DNA from: Neurospora intermedia
Taxonomy: Eukaryota > Ascomycota > Sordariomycetes > Sordariales > Sordariaceae
DNA: 64,000 nucleotides
Assembly: GCA_037102815.1 (NCBI GenBank)
Contig: BTPP01000006.1
Coordinates: forward strand, 2,666,001-2,730,000
Direction of reading: 5' to 3'
Within the stretch, counting starts at the first letter, position 1; every line of letters begins with the position of its first letter. The notes below the pieces were generated by a model, which was not told the origin of the DNA, ran no database searches, and saw only the letters and a list, made by a program, of their open reading frames with translations. This document shows positions 47,001 through 59,064 of this stretch, piece after piece. Made by a program: the position numbers and the translations under genes.

Positions 47001-50000
47001 TTCGCTGTGGGCAGATAGAGCTGTTGTTGAAAAAACACTGTGGGAAACTGAACGGAGCGAGGGAATGACATAATACATGGCTGGTATCGTGCAAGTTGTT
47101 GTACCAAAGAGTTTTTCTGGGCGTATCAAGAATTGAATGGTCCTTTATACAAGTTTGCAGTGGGTTTGTTTCTTGTGCCGCGATAGTGTAGGTTCAGATG
47201 GGCTTCCCCGCCATCTTGGCTTTTCGGGATGACTGGTCCGATTTGTGGTTGTTCGAGTTTCTGTTAACTAAGAAAACCACGACGTTGTTGCCACGGGAGG
47301 AGGTTGTTCAACGACTGAAAGGTCAAAGGGTTCTCCCCGTTGTTTGTGTGTGGGATGATATGACGGATGTTATGTAGTCCTGGAGCTTGACGATCAAATG
47401 GGGATTGCGTCATTTGAAGGTTTTGATTTCTTGTCGACCCTTCTTCGAGATTCTCTCTTCCCAGACAGAAGAAAAGAGGGATCACGATCTCGAGATTCAT
47501 TGGCTTGAACACGACTAGACTAGCACATGGACACGAGAAAAAGAACGTACCTACCTTTTGTAAAAGACCGAAACTTTTGCTATCGTGAACGGCGGCTAAG
47601 AGCTATGGTACAATACGTGTTCGGCTGGCAAGGAGCCAACACGTTCAGCCCCAGTCTGACGAGATAAAGACTGGTACCTGTCGTATACTTTAACCTTCAT
47701 ATATAGCTCGTAAATATGCAAGAGGTGCGTCAAATCGCATAGAAGCTTGCCCTGGCGTAAAGAAGCGGTCACCGTTGGGCTTAGGCACAACGTTGTGTTT
47801 CGGTTGTGATTGGCCTGGGGCTTTGCGAATTGTGTACTCTTTTTTTGGGGGCTTGCTGCATTCCCAACATCTCTTGGGACTGAGAGGGAAGATGAGGAGA
47901 GGAGGAGATGAGGGGAACGGCCCGGAGTCTGGGACTTTTTCCACCGGAGCTGTCGTCTCGCTAGTAGAGTGCGTCGGTAGTAGCCTCACTACAGTACGAT
48001 AACCATGACAACAACACTTTGTGCTCTTGTTCACTGGTGTTGTTTTCGAGCAAAGGTCTCATCAAGAATGATATCGAGACCCATGTCATGAAGTGGAGGG
48101 GAAAGAAGGGCAGATCAGTACAGGCCCCACCTATTCAAAGTGCATCCGCTCTCCATTTCGGGGCCTGATGCTCGATAGGAACAAAACAACTGAAACGTGC
48201 TCGAGCTGGCTGTTGACGGACAGAAAGGAGGAGCACTGCAGGGAGAGAGGGACAGAAAAAGAAAAGGGAGACAGTCCGTCAGATGTCCAATGTTATGAAC
48301 TACTACTGTGGTAAAAACTCTGCACGTCACTTGGGCCTCGATTGCAGAGCTGGGCCGTTTGCGAAGGAACTTAACTCTTCAGTGTCAGGGCAGCTTCCTT
48401 CCTTTTGGCAAGCTCGTCGTTGTTGCATCTCAAAAAGGTGGGGCAATGGTGGGGTAGCGATATGACAGGGGATGACTGAAAGGGGTTTAACGCTGGAAAA
48501 CCTGAAATGTTCTTTTTGAGGCGCTGCCAGGGGAAGCTTTGAGGCGTGCGGGCACCTTGATGAGCACCGCGGGCAGGGCAGGGCACCTCACTTCAATCGA
48601 TTGAGTGCTCGAGCTGTCTGTGTATCTTGAACCTAAACCACAACATTGGATCTTGACTACAGCATAAAGAAAGTAGTTGATACTCATAATGAATGAATGG
48701 ACTCGGCTGGGCTGCAGGATTTGACGGTCAGATGGCCACATGGTGAAGCGGACTGGACTCGATCAGGAACCGGTCGAATCGTACCGTGTAACAGTACAAT
48801 GAATGATACTGTATATGCCCCATCAGATGACGGCTTTTGGCGGTACTTTTGCGGTACCATGGCGGTTGAATCGCCAAATGACGATGAGGGGCATTGGGGC
48901 ACTTGGTCCTAAGCCCAATGAGGCCATTGACGATGCACATGTTATTGCAGATGAATGCCCCAATTGGTCATGGAAGCAGACAATTCATTGTGCGGATAGA
49001 CAGTCGTCGGGACAGTATTTCTAGAGTATTAGTGCGGCATGCATGATGAAGTGACGGACATTCTCAGTCTCTCACAGGTCCCAGTCTGCTGTTTGTACAT
49101 AACAAAGACGATATAAGTGGCCAGCGCGCCGCCCACCGAGTTTCCATCGCCAATACATTTGTTTCCATTATTACTTCGACTTGCAACAACTTACTCGATC
49201 GACCTGACTCAAGCTTCTTTAAAGAACAGGGAAAGCAAGAGAGGCCATCATCCATCCATCTTACTCTTTCAAGTTTCCCAATTGACCCCAACTCAACCCT
49301 TCCTATGAACCTAATCGCCCGTCAACACCACCACCATTATACTTGCGTTGTCAACACGGAACCTTATCTCTAGGTGAGTGCAGTACCGTGGCACACGCCA
49401 TCAATCCATCCCATCCGTCTGATTCAGCTTCCGCGGGCTTGAGCAAGCGCCGGCCCTCCTGCTGGCACTCGGTTTTGACACATGCCGTCTCCCCACCATC
49501 TTTTCCATCCTGCCCCAACATCTGCCCAGCCACGACATGGACACAACACCACCTTCCATGTCAACCTCACCGAGCCATCGAAGTCTCCGTGACCCCGAAG
49601 TGGCAAAAGGGGTACGGATAATACTGAGCCATTTGTGGAGCTGAGAAGCCGGGAAAGGACAAAAGGACATCAACTTGAAGCTTGTACGGGCATGTGCAAG
49701 CGGATGGGTAATGGTGATCTCCCTCTTTCCCGTGATGGCCATGTCCAGACCTGGAAGAAGCTCATCATCCGGGCAGCTACATGTACTGCTATTGCAAAGA
49801 AAAGTACCCGGAATCGCCTTATCAGACAGTACCGGGCTCCTCGGTACAAGTTTCCATGGCAGTGACAAGACTTCTTATCTTGTGAGGCGGAAGGCTGCGT
49901 GAGCAAAGTCTTGGAATACATTCCATTTCACGATGCCCCCCAACAAAGAAGAGGGCCGCGCCAACCGAACAGCCGAGACGCACTGGATCCCAAGCGAATG

Positions 50001-50540
50001 GGCGCAAGCGCGAGTGTTTCCAGACTATGGCGAACCGTCCAAACCCATAAGCGGTGACCAAGGGGGAGGCGATCCGGAAGCCCAGCTTCTCCGCCGGGTT
50101 GCCCCTTTCTGGCCGCACACTGCCGTATCACCACCCACAATATCACGAAAGCTCACCAAGCATACACACCCGCTTCCCTCACCTTCAACACATCCTTGTG
50201 CTTACCAGGCGCACTTATCTTACATCCCAGTGTTCCTTTGCCATCCGTTACCTTTGAATTGTTCCTGTGAATACATGGTCAAGAACCTGTGCTAACCCCA
50301 AGGCGCACGTTCCTTTTATAGTCACTTTAGTACCGAGCCACTTACACGAGTGACTTCGATTTTGACGATACTACACGACCGACCCATCATACTACCCGCC
50401 ACTGCCTCTGATACCGACGTGCTTCACACCTCGACAGCCATATCCAGAGAACCGAGACATTGGTCACTAAGCGAGATTTTCCATTATACGCACGGTACAT
50501 ACATACATAGCTTCGACTCGTCCCGAGCCCAGATATCACC
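44018..50540. other. About 6.5 kb gene-poor stretch
   Basis: The first 400 bp must hold the NTF2 promoter. A pyrimidine-rich, splice-site-bearing segment at 44400-44870 could be the leader of a plus-strand transcript, but no protein follows. From 45 to about 49 kb no frame has a family signature or sustained coding bias. The last kilobase before 50541 is C/A-rich, as expected for the AIM21 leader. No transposon ends, tRNA or rRNA were seen. Confidence 0.45.
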
Positions 50541-53500
50541 ATGTCTACCACAGCATCCCAGCCTCCCATCCCCCCTAGACCGTCTAGGAGTACGGAAAAA
50601 CAGCCAGCCCCAATGATCCCTCCACGCCCGCTTAAGAACCGCATCGATCGCTCCATGAGCCCGAATCCGAACCGCTTTGCGCCTTCGCCTCTTAACGAGG
50701 GACCTATTCAACCCAAGTCTGCGCATCCCCTGCGCAACGGTCACAATGGCGAGGACATCAAGAGATCTACGTCTGTTGACCTGCCGTCCCTTGGCCAAGA
50801 GGGCATGGAATATGCCAACATCACCGAGAATCCTCCTTCCAGCGAGCAGAGTACTACCCCGGAGCAAACTAGGACCATCGGCCACGATCTCAAGCTTCAT
50901 GCGCCCAAGCCGTCCCTGCCTCCTGCTCATGCCAAGCAGCGCATCATGGCCGTTACGCGCACCGATAGCGACAGAGCTGCGGCCTTTGGAATCGGCCGTC
51001 CTAGCAGCCACGACGAGTCTACACATGTCCTTCCGGCCAACAGGAGTCTCAAGAAGAAAGCTAGCACTACTAGCCAGCTTTCGGTGGACTTGGAAGACGA
51101 GCATGGTATTCCCCAGATTGGCCAGCAAGTGCCCATGTACAAGAACGCTGGTGACGTCCAGGCTCCATCGCCTGCTCCTGGCGCAACTGCCGAAAAGGCC
51201 AAGAATCACACTCGTAGGACTTCTTCCCGCGGCGGCCTTCCTCCCGGCAGCTATGGTCTTCATGGCCATGGTGTGTTTGCCGTGGACAAGCTTGAAAAGG
51301 CTTATTTTGACAAGCATCCCGAGGCGCTTAAAAAGGAGCACACGCCTTATCAGTACGATCGTTCCAACGACTTCGCCATGAGCAGTGAGAACCTGAACAA
51401 GATTGTTCGCGAGACCGCCAGTCGTGGAGCGGGTCTTGGTAAGCATCATTCGTATGCATACTTTGCTATACTTACCTCTAGCTAACACCTTCTGCCCACA
51501 GGTGTCCAAAACTATCCCGGTACCCCCAGTGAGCAGGTCGGATGGCAAGCCATCGAGGAGTCTACCTCCCGCGTCGCATCTCCCCGCCCTAGTTCCTCCC
51601 GGCGCAAGTCTCCTGTCAAGCCAACCTTTGCTGTACAAGACGACGGTGGGGAACCCCGCGCTCTTGAGGAGGATGAAGAACCCAAAAACGTGATTCACGT
51701 GGATGAGCCCAGCCGTCGCCACTCCAGAGGCAAGTCCATGGACGGATCAGCACCGGTGGCTGAAGAGGAGGAAGAGTACACTGCGCCCATCCTTGCCGAG
51801 GATGAGGTCGCAAAGAACCCATCTCCTTATGATCACGAACCGGCCGTTGTGCCTGAGCGCCGCGAACATGCTGAGCACAAGAGCCGTCCGAATAGCAGAC
51901 CGACCAGCATCTACAGGGAAAACTCTTACGAGATGCGCTCTACTCCTCTCGAGGATGTCGAGGAATATGAGCCCCTTTTCAAGGACGACGAACAACCCGC
52001 GAAGAAGCCTGAGGTGCCCTTGCGGCCCAAGACCGAACACAAGCGCCGCTTCCCCAGTGCTGACGTCTGGGAGGACGCCCCCAGCAGTACCATGTACACT
52101 GCCGAAGTTTCCACTCCGGAACCCTCCGCGGAGCAGCAAGAGGAAGAGGGTCAGGAGCAGGCCAAGCCCCAGGTAGAACCTCGCGAGGGCGAGACCTTTG
52201 CTCAAGCCTTTGCTCGTCAACAAGAAGAGCTTGCCGAAAAGGAAGCCCGGGAAAACGGCCCCGATGGTTTCGTCAAGTCGAGTATTCCCAAGTCTTCTTC
52301 GCACCAGCAAAAACCTTCCTGGGTTCAGGGCCAGCCCCATCTTCTGCAGGAAGTGAAGAAGGAGGCTGCCAAGACCAGGCCGGCCATGGCTCAGAGGTTC
52401 CCTAGCCGCGATGTTTGGGAGGATAGCCCGGAGAGCTTGCAGCTGCAGACCGAGGTTTCTACCCCCCAGCAGGACGAGGAGCAGACGGAGGAGGCCACAG
52501 CCGAATCTCCCCAAGTCTCTCCCCGTACAGAGTTGCCTGAGCCCAAGATTGACGAGAAGCTCGCTGAGAAGCCTGAGGTCCAGGACAAGACCCCCGAGCC
52601 AAAAGAGCCTGCCCCCATTCCCGCCGTAGTCACAGAACGAAAGCCCTCACCCCCGGCGATTCCAGCCCGCCCAACTCTTCCCTCTCGCCCATCCATCCCC
52701 GACCGTCCCAAGCCCAAGCCGGCTGCCAAGCCCGCCATTCCCGCGCGCCCCGTCAAGGCGTCTCCCACATCCGGTGGTCTCGAACCCGCCGAGGCCGCCG
52801 CTCCTCCACGTCAAAAGCCCGCCGTCCCCGCCCGTCCGATGGGTTCTAAGATTGCCGCTTTGCAGGCCGGTTTCATGAACGACCTTAACAATCGCTTGCG
52901 TCTCGGCCCGCAAATGCCCGCTAAGAAGGAGGAGGCGCCGGCTGAGGAGCAGGAGAAGGAGGAGAAGAAGGAGAAAGTGCCGCTTAGTGATGCTAGGAAG
53001 GGCAGGGCGAGGGGTCCCCAGAGGAGGGCGCCTGCAGCTGCTAAGGCTGCCGCTGCGGCTGCTGCGGCGCCGGCACCGGCGGTGGTTGAGGAGAAGAAGG
53101 AGGTGGCTGGTCCGAAGTTGAGTTTCTCGGTTTCGATTAGTTATTGGGCTATTGACCCTGAGAGCGAGGAGGGTGGTGTTAGTGTTGGTGTTGCTGAGTT
53201 GAAGGCACTAGAAGAGGAGAAGCCTAAGGAGAAGACGGAAGAGGTTAAGGCTGAGTCCAAGACCGAGACTGAGGCAGAGAAGCCCACGCTCGAGAACGTC
53301 AAGGACGAGGCCAAGGCTGCGGTAGAAAAGCTTGTTCCTGAGCCTGTCCAGAAGGATGTTCAGGAGGAGGCACCAAAGGAGGAGGTTAAGGAGGAAAAGA
53401 CCCCCGAGCCCGAGTCCGAGCCCAGTCCTCTCCCTGAGGCTATCACCCCCGAAGCCCCTGGTGCTTTCCCCTCCACACCCGCCATCGAGCGGGAGTTGAA

Positions 53501-53900
53501 GGCTCAGGAGGAGACCGAAGCCGAAACCGAAGCCGAATCTTCTGCTCCGGCTGATACCCCTACTTCCACCGAAGCTCCCGCTCCAGAACCCGTCGAAGCC
53601 GTCGAAGTTGAGAAGGCCGAGAAGGCCGAGACTGCTGCTTCTGAAACCACCGAAAAGGTACAAGATAAGCGCGATGCCACTACTGCGTCAGCAAAGGCTG
53701 AGGCAGCAGCTGCTGATACCGAGGTTACTAACTCTTCTAACACTGGCTTTGTCCCCGACGAAGAGGCGCCAAGGGAGGAGGTCAAGTCTCTAGTGACTAA
53801 CACTGCTGGAGAGACTATTGTCGCGGAGCATGTCACTAGGGATGGAAGTGGGAACGTGAAGCCTTTGGAGGCAGAGGATAAGGGTGGTGAGGAGGCTTAG
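50541..53900 (+). CDS. aim21: AIM21-family actin regulator
   Basis: Exons 50541-51438 and 51502-53900 (63-bp intron) encode 1098 residues. In yeast, Aim21 works with Tda2 at cortical actin patches, recruits capping protein and limits barbed-end growth during endocytosis. The name comes from a mitochondrial inheritance screen. Visible features are an N-terminal Pro-rich start (PPIPPRPSR) and the Aim21 core (GSYGLHGHGVFAVDKLEKAY, ending QNYPGTPSEQVGWQAIEES) at about 230-330. Two copies of an RFPSxDVWEDxPxS block follow at about 505 and 620. A Pro-rich region with PARP/PSRPSIP SH3-ligand motifs is at about 690-780 (ending SKIAALQAGFMNDLNNRL), and a long Glu/Lys/Ala-rich tail completes the protein. 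The protein is largely disordered. Family assignment rests on the core and the DVWED blocks. Confidence 0.87.
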
Positions 53901-54884
53901 GCTTGGGCTTAGGCCTAGGCTTGGGCGTGAGTGGTTGGTTAGAAGCCAGGTTTCTGTTGTGTGTGTGTGTGGTCTAACATTTGAAAATAAAGATACACAT
54001 GATGCTGTGGAAGGCCGTGGTTGGTTAATAGATGGTGTCGCCAATGCTTTTTACTTCATCTGCTTTAGCGCAGTCAGCTTTGTTTCTGGCTTTTCCAGTA
54101 CTTTGAAGGAGGGTTGAATACAAAAGGGGTTACCTTAACTTTTTTTCATAACATCGTTTCCTGTCCGTCTTCTATGTGCTTTTGCTAACCTTGTGATGAG
54201 CATGCTTGGTAGCCTGTTTAGCATCCTCATATGGATGAACTAAACAGGGCAAAGACCAACGTTGCCTGAAAGTGAGGTAAGAGGTAGGTAAGTGGCAGGT
54301 AGATATCTAGATACCCGATACCCGTGAGTATCCGGTGGGTGTACCATAGTATGTGACAAGTTCGCACCCACTCTACTAGGTTAGATATTTTTAGACAGCT
54401 TGAGGAGCGATATGTATGTATGTATACTGAATGCTAGGTGACGATCGAAAATGCTGATCTGCCTTTTTTGCTGTTTATTTCGTCGCTTGGTAGCGAGTCG
54501 CCCCTCCCCCCTTTTCTCCCCTTTCCTTTGAAACTAACAGAGCAGGATAGTATGTTGTAATTTATAAACAAGACACACGTTGTTTGCTAAGTTACTGGAG
54601 GACTGACAGGTTTTTAGCGCGTGAAGTTGTTGAGAAAGATAGATGGTCATAAGATGTTAAGTTAAGAAAGAGGATATCATGAACAAGAAGTAAACGCAGA
54701 CAGCAAGCAGCACTTTTGAATCCCGAATTTCAGTTCCAAATAGACTATATGGCTGCTCTTTTCCAAACCATCTTACCTTTTTACGTACCACCACCATCAC
54801 ACGTTCCGTAGGTAATCTGCTTCAACAGTAGTCCGTCTCATATACATTAGCTGACTACCAAAGATGCTCACAACGACGACGACG

Positions 54885-54971
<87 letters not shown>

Positions 54972-55394
54972 CTCCCTACCGACCGCCTTTGCGGCCCTCC
55001 TCCTCCTCAGCTTCCTATTCTCCTCCTCCTCGCTAGCTTCCCGCCATCGTCCTCCGTCAAAAAAATCACGACTACCACAACTACCACCAACAAACCAACA
55101 TCTCCTGCGGCACCACCACCTCCTCCTCCTTCGGGGACCCTCTCCTGCAGGGGCACGCTGTTGAGATAGTAAGGCTGTTGGCTGGCGTAATGATACAGTT
55201 ACTATTTTCTTTACTTGATTTCGTTCTAATTATTTGACTATTGATTGAACCCTCTTGGATTTGAAACAGAAAACGTTGTGCATGTTGACCAATGTCCTCC
55301 TGCCTGAATCGCACGAGTGAGGTTCGAAATATCACTTTCTGCAATAATAACATAACAACATGTTACGTACGTACCCAGCCACCAACACCAACCT
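53901..55394. other. Intergenic region between AIM21 and the 5S gene
   Basis: The AIM21 3' UTR and non-coding DNA. The main landmark is a long CAA trinucleotide array. No supported frame. Confidence 0.55.
54873..54970. repeat. (CGA)4-(CAA)28 trinucleotide array
   Basis: A short CGA/ACG run passes into about 28 uninterrupted CAA units (to 54970). It reads as poly-Thr, poly-Gln or poly-Asn depending on frame, but no gene covers it. Confidence 0.95.
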
Positions 55395-55398
55395 TATA
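55395..55398 (+). promoter_or_regulatory. TATA box of the 5S rRNA gene
   Basis: TATA in the context CTTATAAG lies at -29 to -26 relative to the 5S start at 55424. Neurospora 5S genes are known to need an upstream TATA element at about this position, unlike vertebrate 5S genes. Confidence 0.8.
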
Positions 55399-55423
55399 AG
55401 CGGCTGAAAGAACATGGACAAGC

Positions 55424-55542
55424 ACATACGACCATACCCACTGGAGAACTCGGGATCCCGTCCGCTCTCCCATAGATAAGCCAGTGAGGGCCAGACTAGT
55501 AGTTGGGTCGGTGACGACCAGCGAATCCCTGGTGTTGTATGT
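55424..55542 (+). rRNA. 5S ribosomal RNA (dispersed, single copy)
   Basis: A 119-nt match to fungal 5S rRNA. It opens ACATACGACCAT and closes TTGTATGT, so helix I pairs (ACATAC with GTATGT). CACTGG (near 55439) pairs with CCAGTG (near 55484) as helix II. Further landmarks are the loop segment CGGGATCCCGTCCGCTC, the A-box-like GATAAGCCAGTGAGG, AGTAGTTGGGTCGGTGACGA and CCAGCGAATCCC. All are diagnostic of 5S. The middle region differs from the most common Neurospora form as I remember it, so this may be a minor 5S type. In Neurospora and relatives, 5S genes are scattered singly among protein genes rather than arrayed, which fits here. A TATA box at -29 and a T7 terminator suggest it is active. 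Confidence 0.95.
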
Positions 55543-55548
55543 TTTTTT
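55542..55548 (+). terminator. Pol III T-run terminator of the 5S gene
   Basis: Seven T on the coding strand, directly at the mature 3' end. Confidence 0.85.
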
Positions 55549-55939
55549 GTTTTCCCCTTCTGGGTAAGTTCCAGATTTGTTGGACGGCCGTACCACTTGG
55601 CGCCCATTCACTGTGCTTCCATTCACTGGCCCTCCCGTCCTGGGTATTTAGGCTGCCCTGCTTTTTCCTTTCTTCCTTGTTCCTACTACCAGAATCAACA
55701 CCTTTTTCGTCGTTCCAGTCCAACAAGATTAGATGGTTGAAGCGTAGTTGAGTACTAATAAGCTGGTAGAATATTCAACGGTGATTGGGTATGTATGTAT
55801 GTGTGTAAGAATTAGTTCTAGTATGGTTCTCGAAATCGTATAAACTATGTATAAGCTTTTGGCTCGACAACCCTTAACTAGTTTAGCTTCCCCTTCTGGC
55901 TGATTCCCATGACTACACCTGTTCCCCTTGAGTCTTCGC
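55549..55939. other. Spacer between the 5S gene and the SCY1 3' end
   Basis: A pyrimidine-rich stretch and then A/T-rich DNA, probably including the 3' UTR of the minus-strand pseudokinase gene. No gene seen. Confidence 0.5.
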
Positions 55940-58900
55940 TCACAGTAAACTCTCGTACTTATCCAAGCCCGACTTATTCTGTTGTTGCTGCTGCTGTGAT
56001 TGTGTCTGTTGAGGCTGTAACGGTGCCCCCCAACCCGATGATTGCGGCTGAAGGGGTTGCATCATTCCCATTCCCATACCACCCATATTACTCTTTGCAG
56101 CCATCATATTCCCCATGCTATTAGCACCATTATTGATACTCCCCAGGCTCAAGTTCCCAAACGACCCGGACCCACTCCCCCAAGAAGTCGTTGTTGTTGT
56201 CGGCGTGCTACCCTGCGCAGAAGGAGCCTTGGGTGGTGGTGCTAGACTGAACCCACCGGTCCCTGACCCACCAAATCCAGGTGTTGAGACTGATGAAGCC
56301 GAAGCCGAAGGCGGCGGTTGTAACGAAAAGGAAGAGCTGGTTCGAGAAGTACTGGATAACTGACCGAGGTTCATACCGCCAAAGGCGCTCGCTGGCGGAA
56401 CGATGGAGGGAGAAGTGACGGTCGATGTGGGGGTTGATGACGACCAAGGGTTCACTTGTGCTTGTGATTGTGTGGCCGCGCCCCAGTTGATACCAGTTCC
56501 TCCTGTTGGGGAGGTGATTGTGGAAGGGGTAGGTTGAAGCGGTTGAGAGAATTGAGTGGATTGGGGGGTAAGAGGCTGGAAGGAGTTGAGATCGGGAGTG
56601 ATGGTGCGGAAGTTGGACCCGGTGGTTTGGGGCTTTAGCGTGGTGGAGGGAGCGGCGGCGGGAGGAGCGGAGGACCATGAAAAGGTTGCGGCGGGGGTTG
56701 AGCGGCCAGTGCCAGTGCCAGAACGGATGCTGGGGGAGGTTACGGGTTTGTTAGAGCTGGAAGTTAGGACGTTGTCCCATCCGCCGGAGTCAAGCGGGCT
56801 GGTGTTGTTGTTAGTGTTACCGCCGCCGCCGCCGACTAGGGCCGCGAAATCATTGGCTGATGTCCCGTTCGTGTCTAGAGCTGAGGAACTGGATAGCCCG
56901 CCTAGAGACATAAAGTCCTCTGCTGGACCAGAGGTGTTGCCGCCGTTGAGCTCCTGGAGCTTCTTGGTTTGTTCGTCTTCTACCCGCTTGGACAAGCTCT
57001 TGATAAGATCCATGAATGACTGGAACTGCTTGAGGTCAAGCAGGGGCGTTAGACTCATTGCCCACAATATGGGCAAGATGTCCATAGCCACAAAGTCGGC
57101 GTCAGCTACCTTGCCCACAATCCGCAGGACGTTGAGGGCGGCAATCATAACGGCCGGTTCCTTGGTTTTGATGGCCTTGATTAGGGGCACAATCTTCTCC
57201 TGCATGGTAAACTTGTCTAGTGCACTAGAGCTAGACGCAGGTTTCCTGTCGGAGGGACCGAGGCCGTCGAGGCCATCGTTGTTTGCTAGAGGGTCAGTGG
57301 AGCCACCGCAGAGAACAACAAAGGCTTGGAGACCGCGGACTTTAATGGCGAGACTGTTGGTTTTGCTGAAGATCATGGCGACTACGGGGAAGAGCTCGTT
57401 TTTGATGGTGCTGAAGTCGAGGACGGGAAGAACGCTTGGGAGGCATTGAAGTGCTGCGCCGACTAGGACGGGGGTTGGGGATTCGAGGGCGGCGAAGATA
57501 ATGGGGAGGATGTCTAGTGATGTCAGCTGACTGTTCAAACACAGTATGGAACTGGAAGAGCTTACCATCTTTAAACCCCTTTCCGGGACATGCAGCAACA
57601 ATCACGGGTAGCTGCTCAATGATGATGATCAAGCCCGCATCCCTAGCAGGATCCCTTTCCTGCGCCTGCTTTGCATTGGTGACAAAGATCTCCTTGATAA
57701 CCGGCCGCACTCGGTCTCCAAAAGCTCTCTTGCCAGCCGTGGACGGAAGAAGCTCGATGATCTTGAAGATGTTATGGAGAATCAGAGAAATGAGTTCTTT
57801 ATCCTTCATCTCTTCAAGCAAGCCCGGAAGAATCTTCTTCTCCATCACCGAGTTGGGAAAGTCGGGTAGGACTTTGATCAAGCCTCTCAAAAAGGCCTGC
57901 TTCTCGTTGGGCGTCTTGGCCGGGAAGGTGTCCAAGAAGCGAAGAGTCTTGACCATGATGTTGTTGAAGTACTCGCTCTGCTGAAATTCCTTGGCCGTCA
58001 TCCGTGTGGCCGGTCTTCGCGTGATAAGCCTTGGTAAGACATGGTTGGCTAGCTCTTTCGGTAGTTCGCGGGAGCAGAGGTAGTTGTTGGTTGACGATGG
58101 CACGCCCTGTGACGACTGGAAGTGCCTTTTATAGGCGGACAAACTCGAGTTGCACTCCAATGGTGACCGATGGGGCGAGTTGTATAGAGATACGCACAGT
58201 AGACCCAATGAGAACATGTCGGCCGAGGATGTCAGATTGTTGTCGAGGACAAAGTCGGGGGAGGTATAGTCGAGGTTCATCTGGACGGTCCGAGGTAGCC
58301 TGGGCTCATAATGCAGGACCTCTGCCAGACTGATGGGTTGTATCGACGTCGGCTTGTCTGAGTCTTGTTGAGGACTGCAGAAGGCGAGGCCGCTGACCTT
58401 CCAGTCTGACTGTACGGGGTCAGCGCAAGTCATATTCGAGGGCCAAACGGAGGCTACTCACCTTGGCATTAATTAGTATAGCATCTGGAGTTAGGTTGCC
58501 ATGGACCAGTCCGGCATTCTCGTGTAGGAACTCCAAGGCTTTGCTGACTTGTAGCAACCCCTTCTGATACTCCAGCTCGTCTATTTCCACCTCGCGCCGC
58601 CTCCGGGTGCCGTCAGGTTCCTCTCTGACATAGCGACTTGATCGGCCACCGACGCCATTTCGTTCTTGGTCGTCCTTCTCTTGTAATACTGCCGCGAGTG
58701 ATGTTGTGACTGGTTCCGTGACGAATTGTAGGCCACCGCCTCTTGTTTCCTCCACCGGTTCGACGAGTTCCAAAATGGCGGGATGTCGTAGCCTGGCCAG
58801 CGAAGAGGCCTCCTTCTTCAACCGTTCAACAACCTCTTCCACCACCTTTTTAAAGCCGGCGGCGCTGGACCGACTGAGGTCCTTGCTGTGCGCGTCGAGT

Positions 58901-59064
58901 ATTTTCCTATCGAAGACAAAGACCGAGTACTCCTTGCCGGTGGACTTCTTCTTGGCCGGGTAGATTTTCCATGGTCCGGCCGTCGTCGTGAGGGTGGAAG
59001 ATATGCTGTAGTTGGAGTTGATGTTGGTCGCGCCGAGCGACTTGAAGACGCCGGCGAGGGCCAT
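55940..59064 (-). CDS. scy1: SCY1/SCYL2-type pseudokinase
   Basis: Exons 59064-58462, 58409-57566 and 57513-55940 (two 52-bp introns) encode 1006 residues. SCYL2-type proteins bind clathrin coats on endosome/Golgi membranes and signal to TORC1-related pathways in yeasts. The kinase-like domain (about 30-330) is catalytically decayed: VHGNLTPDAILIN replaces the HRD loop and SDWKVSGLAF replaces DFG, but APE-region and helical-lobe features remain (YTSPDFVL, SADMFSLGLL). HEAT-type repeats follow at about 370-690 (IMVKTLRFLDTFPAKTPNEK, LPIIFAALESPTPVLVGAAL, IKVRGLQAFVVLCG). The C-terminal 300 residues are Ser/Thr/Gly-rich with a poly-Gln tract and a conserved-looking SGLDKYESLL end, which may act as an adaptor-binding tail. 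S. pombe Ppk32 and yeast Scy1 share this design. Confidence 0.94.

Noticed and set aside
50484-51722. 412-codon frame antisense to AIM21
   Set aside because: A shadow of AIM21 exon 1 and the intron; the plus strand carries the recognised family core.
54864-55169. Poly-Thr frame over the CAA array
   Set aside because: Repeat-driven; the rest is Pro-rich with no family match and the 5S gene follows soon after.
55332-55751. Overlapping short frames around 55.3-55.75 kb
   Set aside because: They overlap the 5S rRNA gene and its flanks; the RNA gene explains the sequence.
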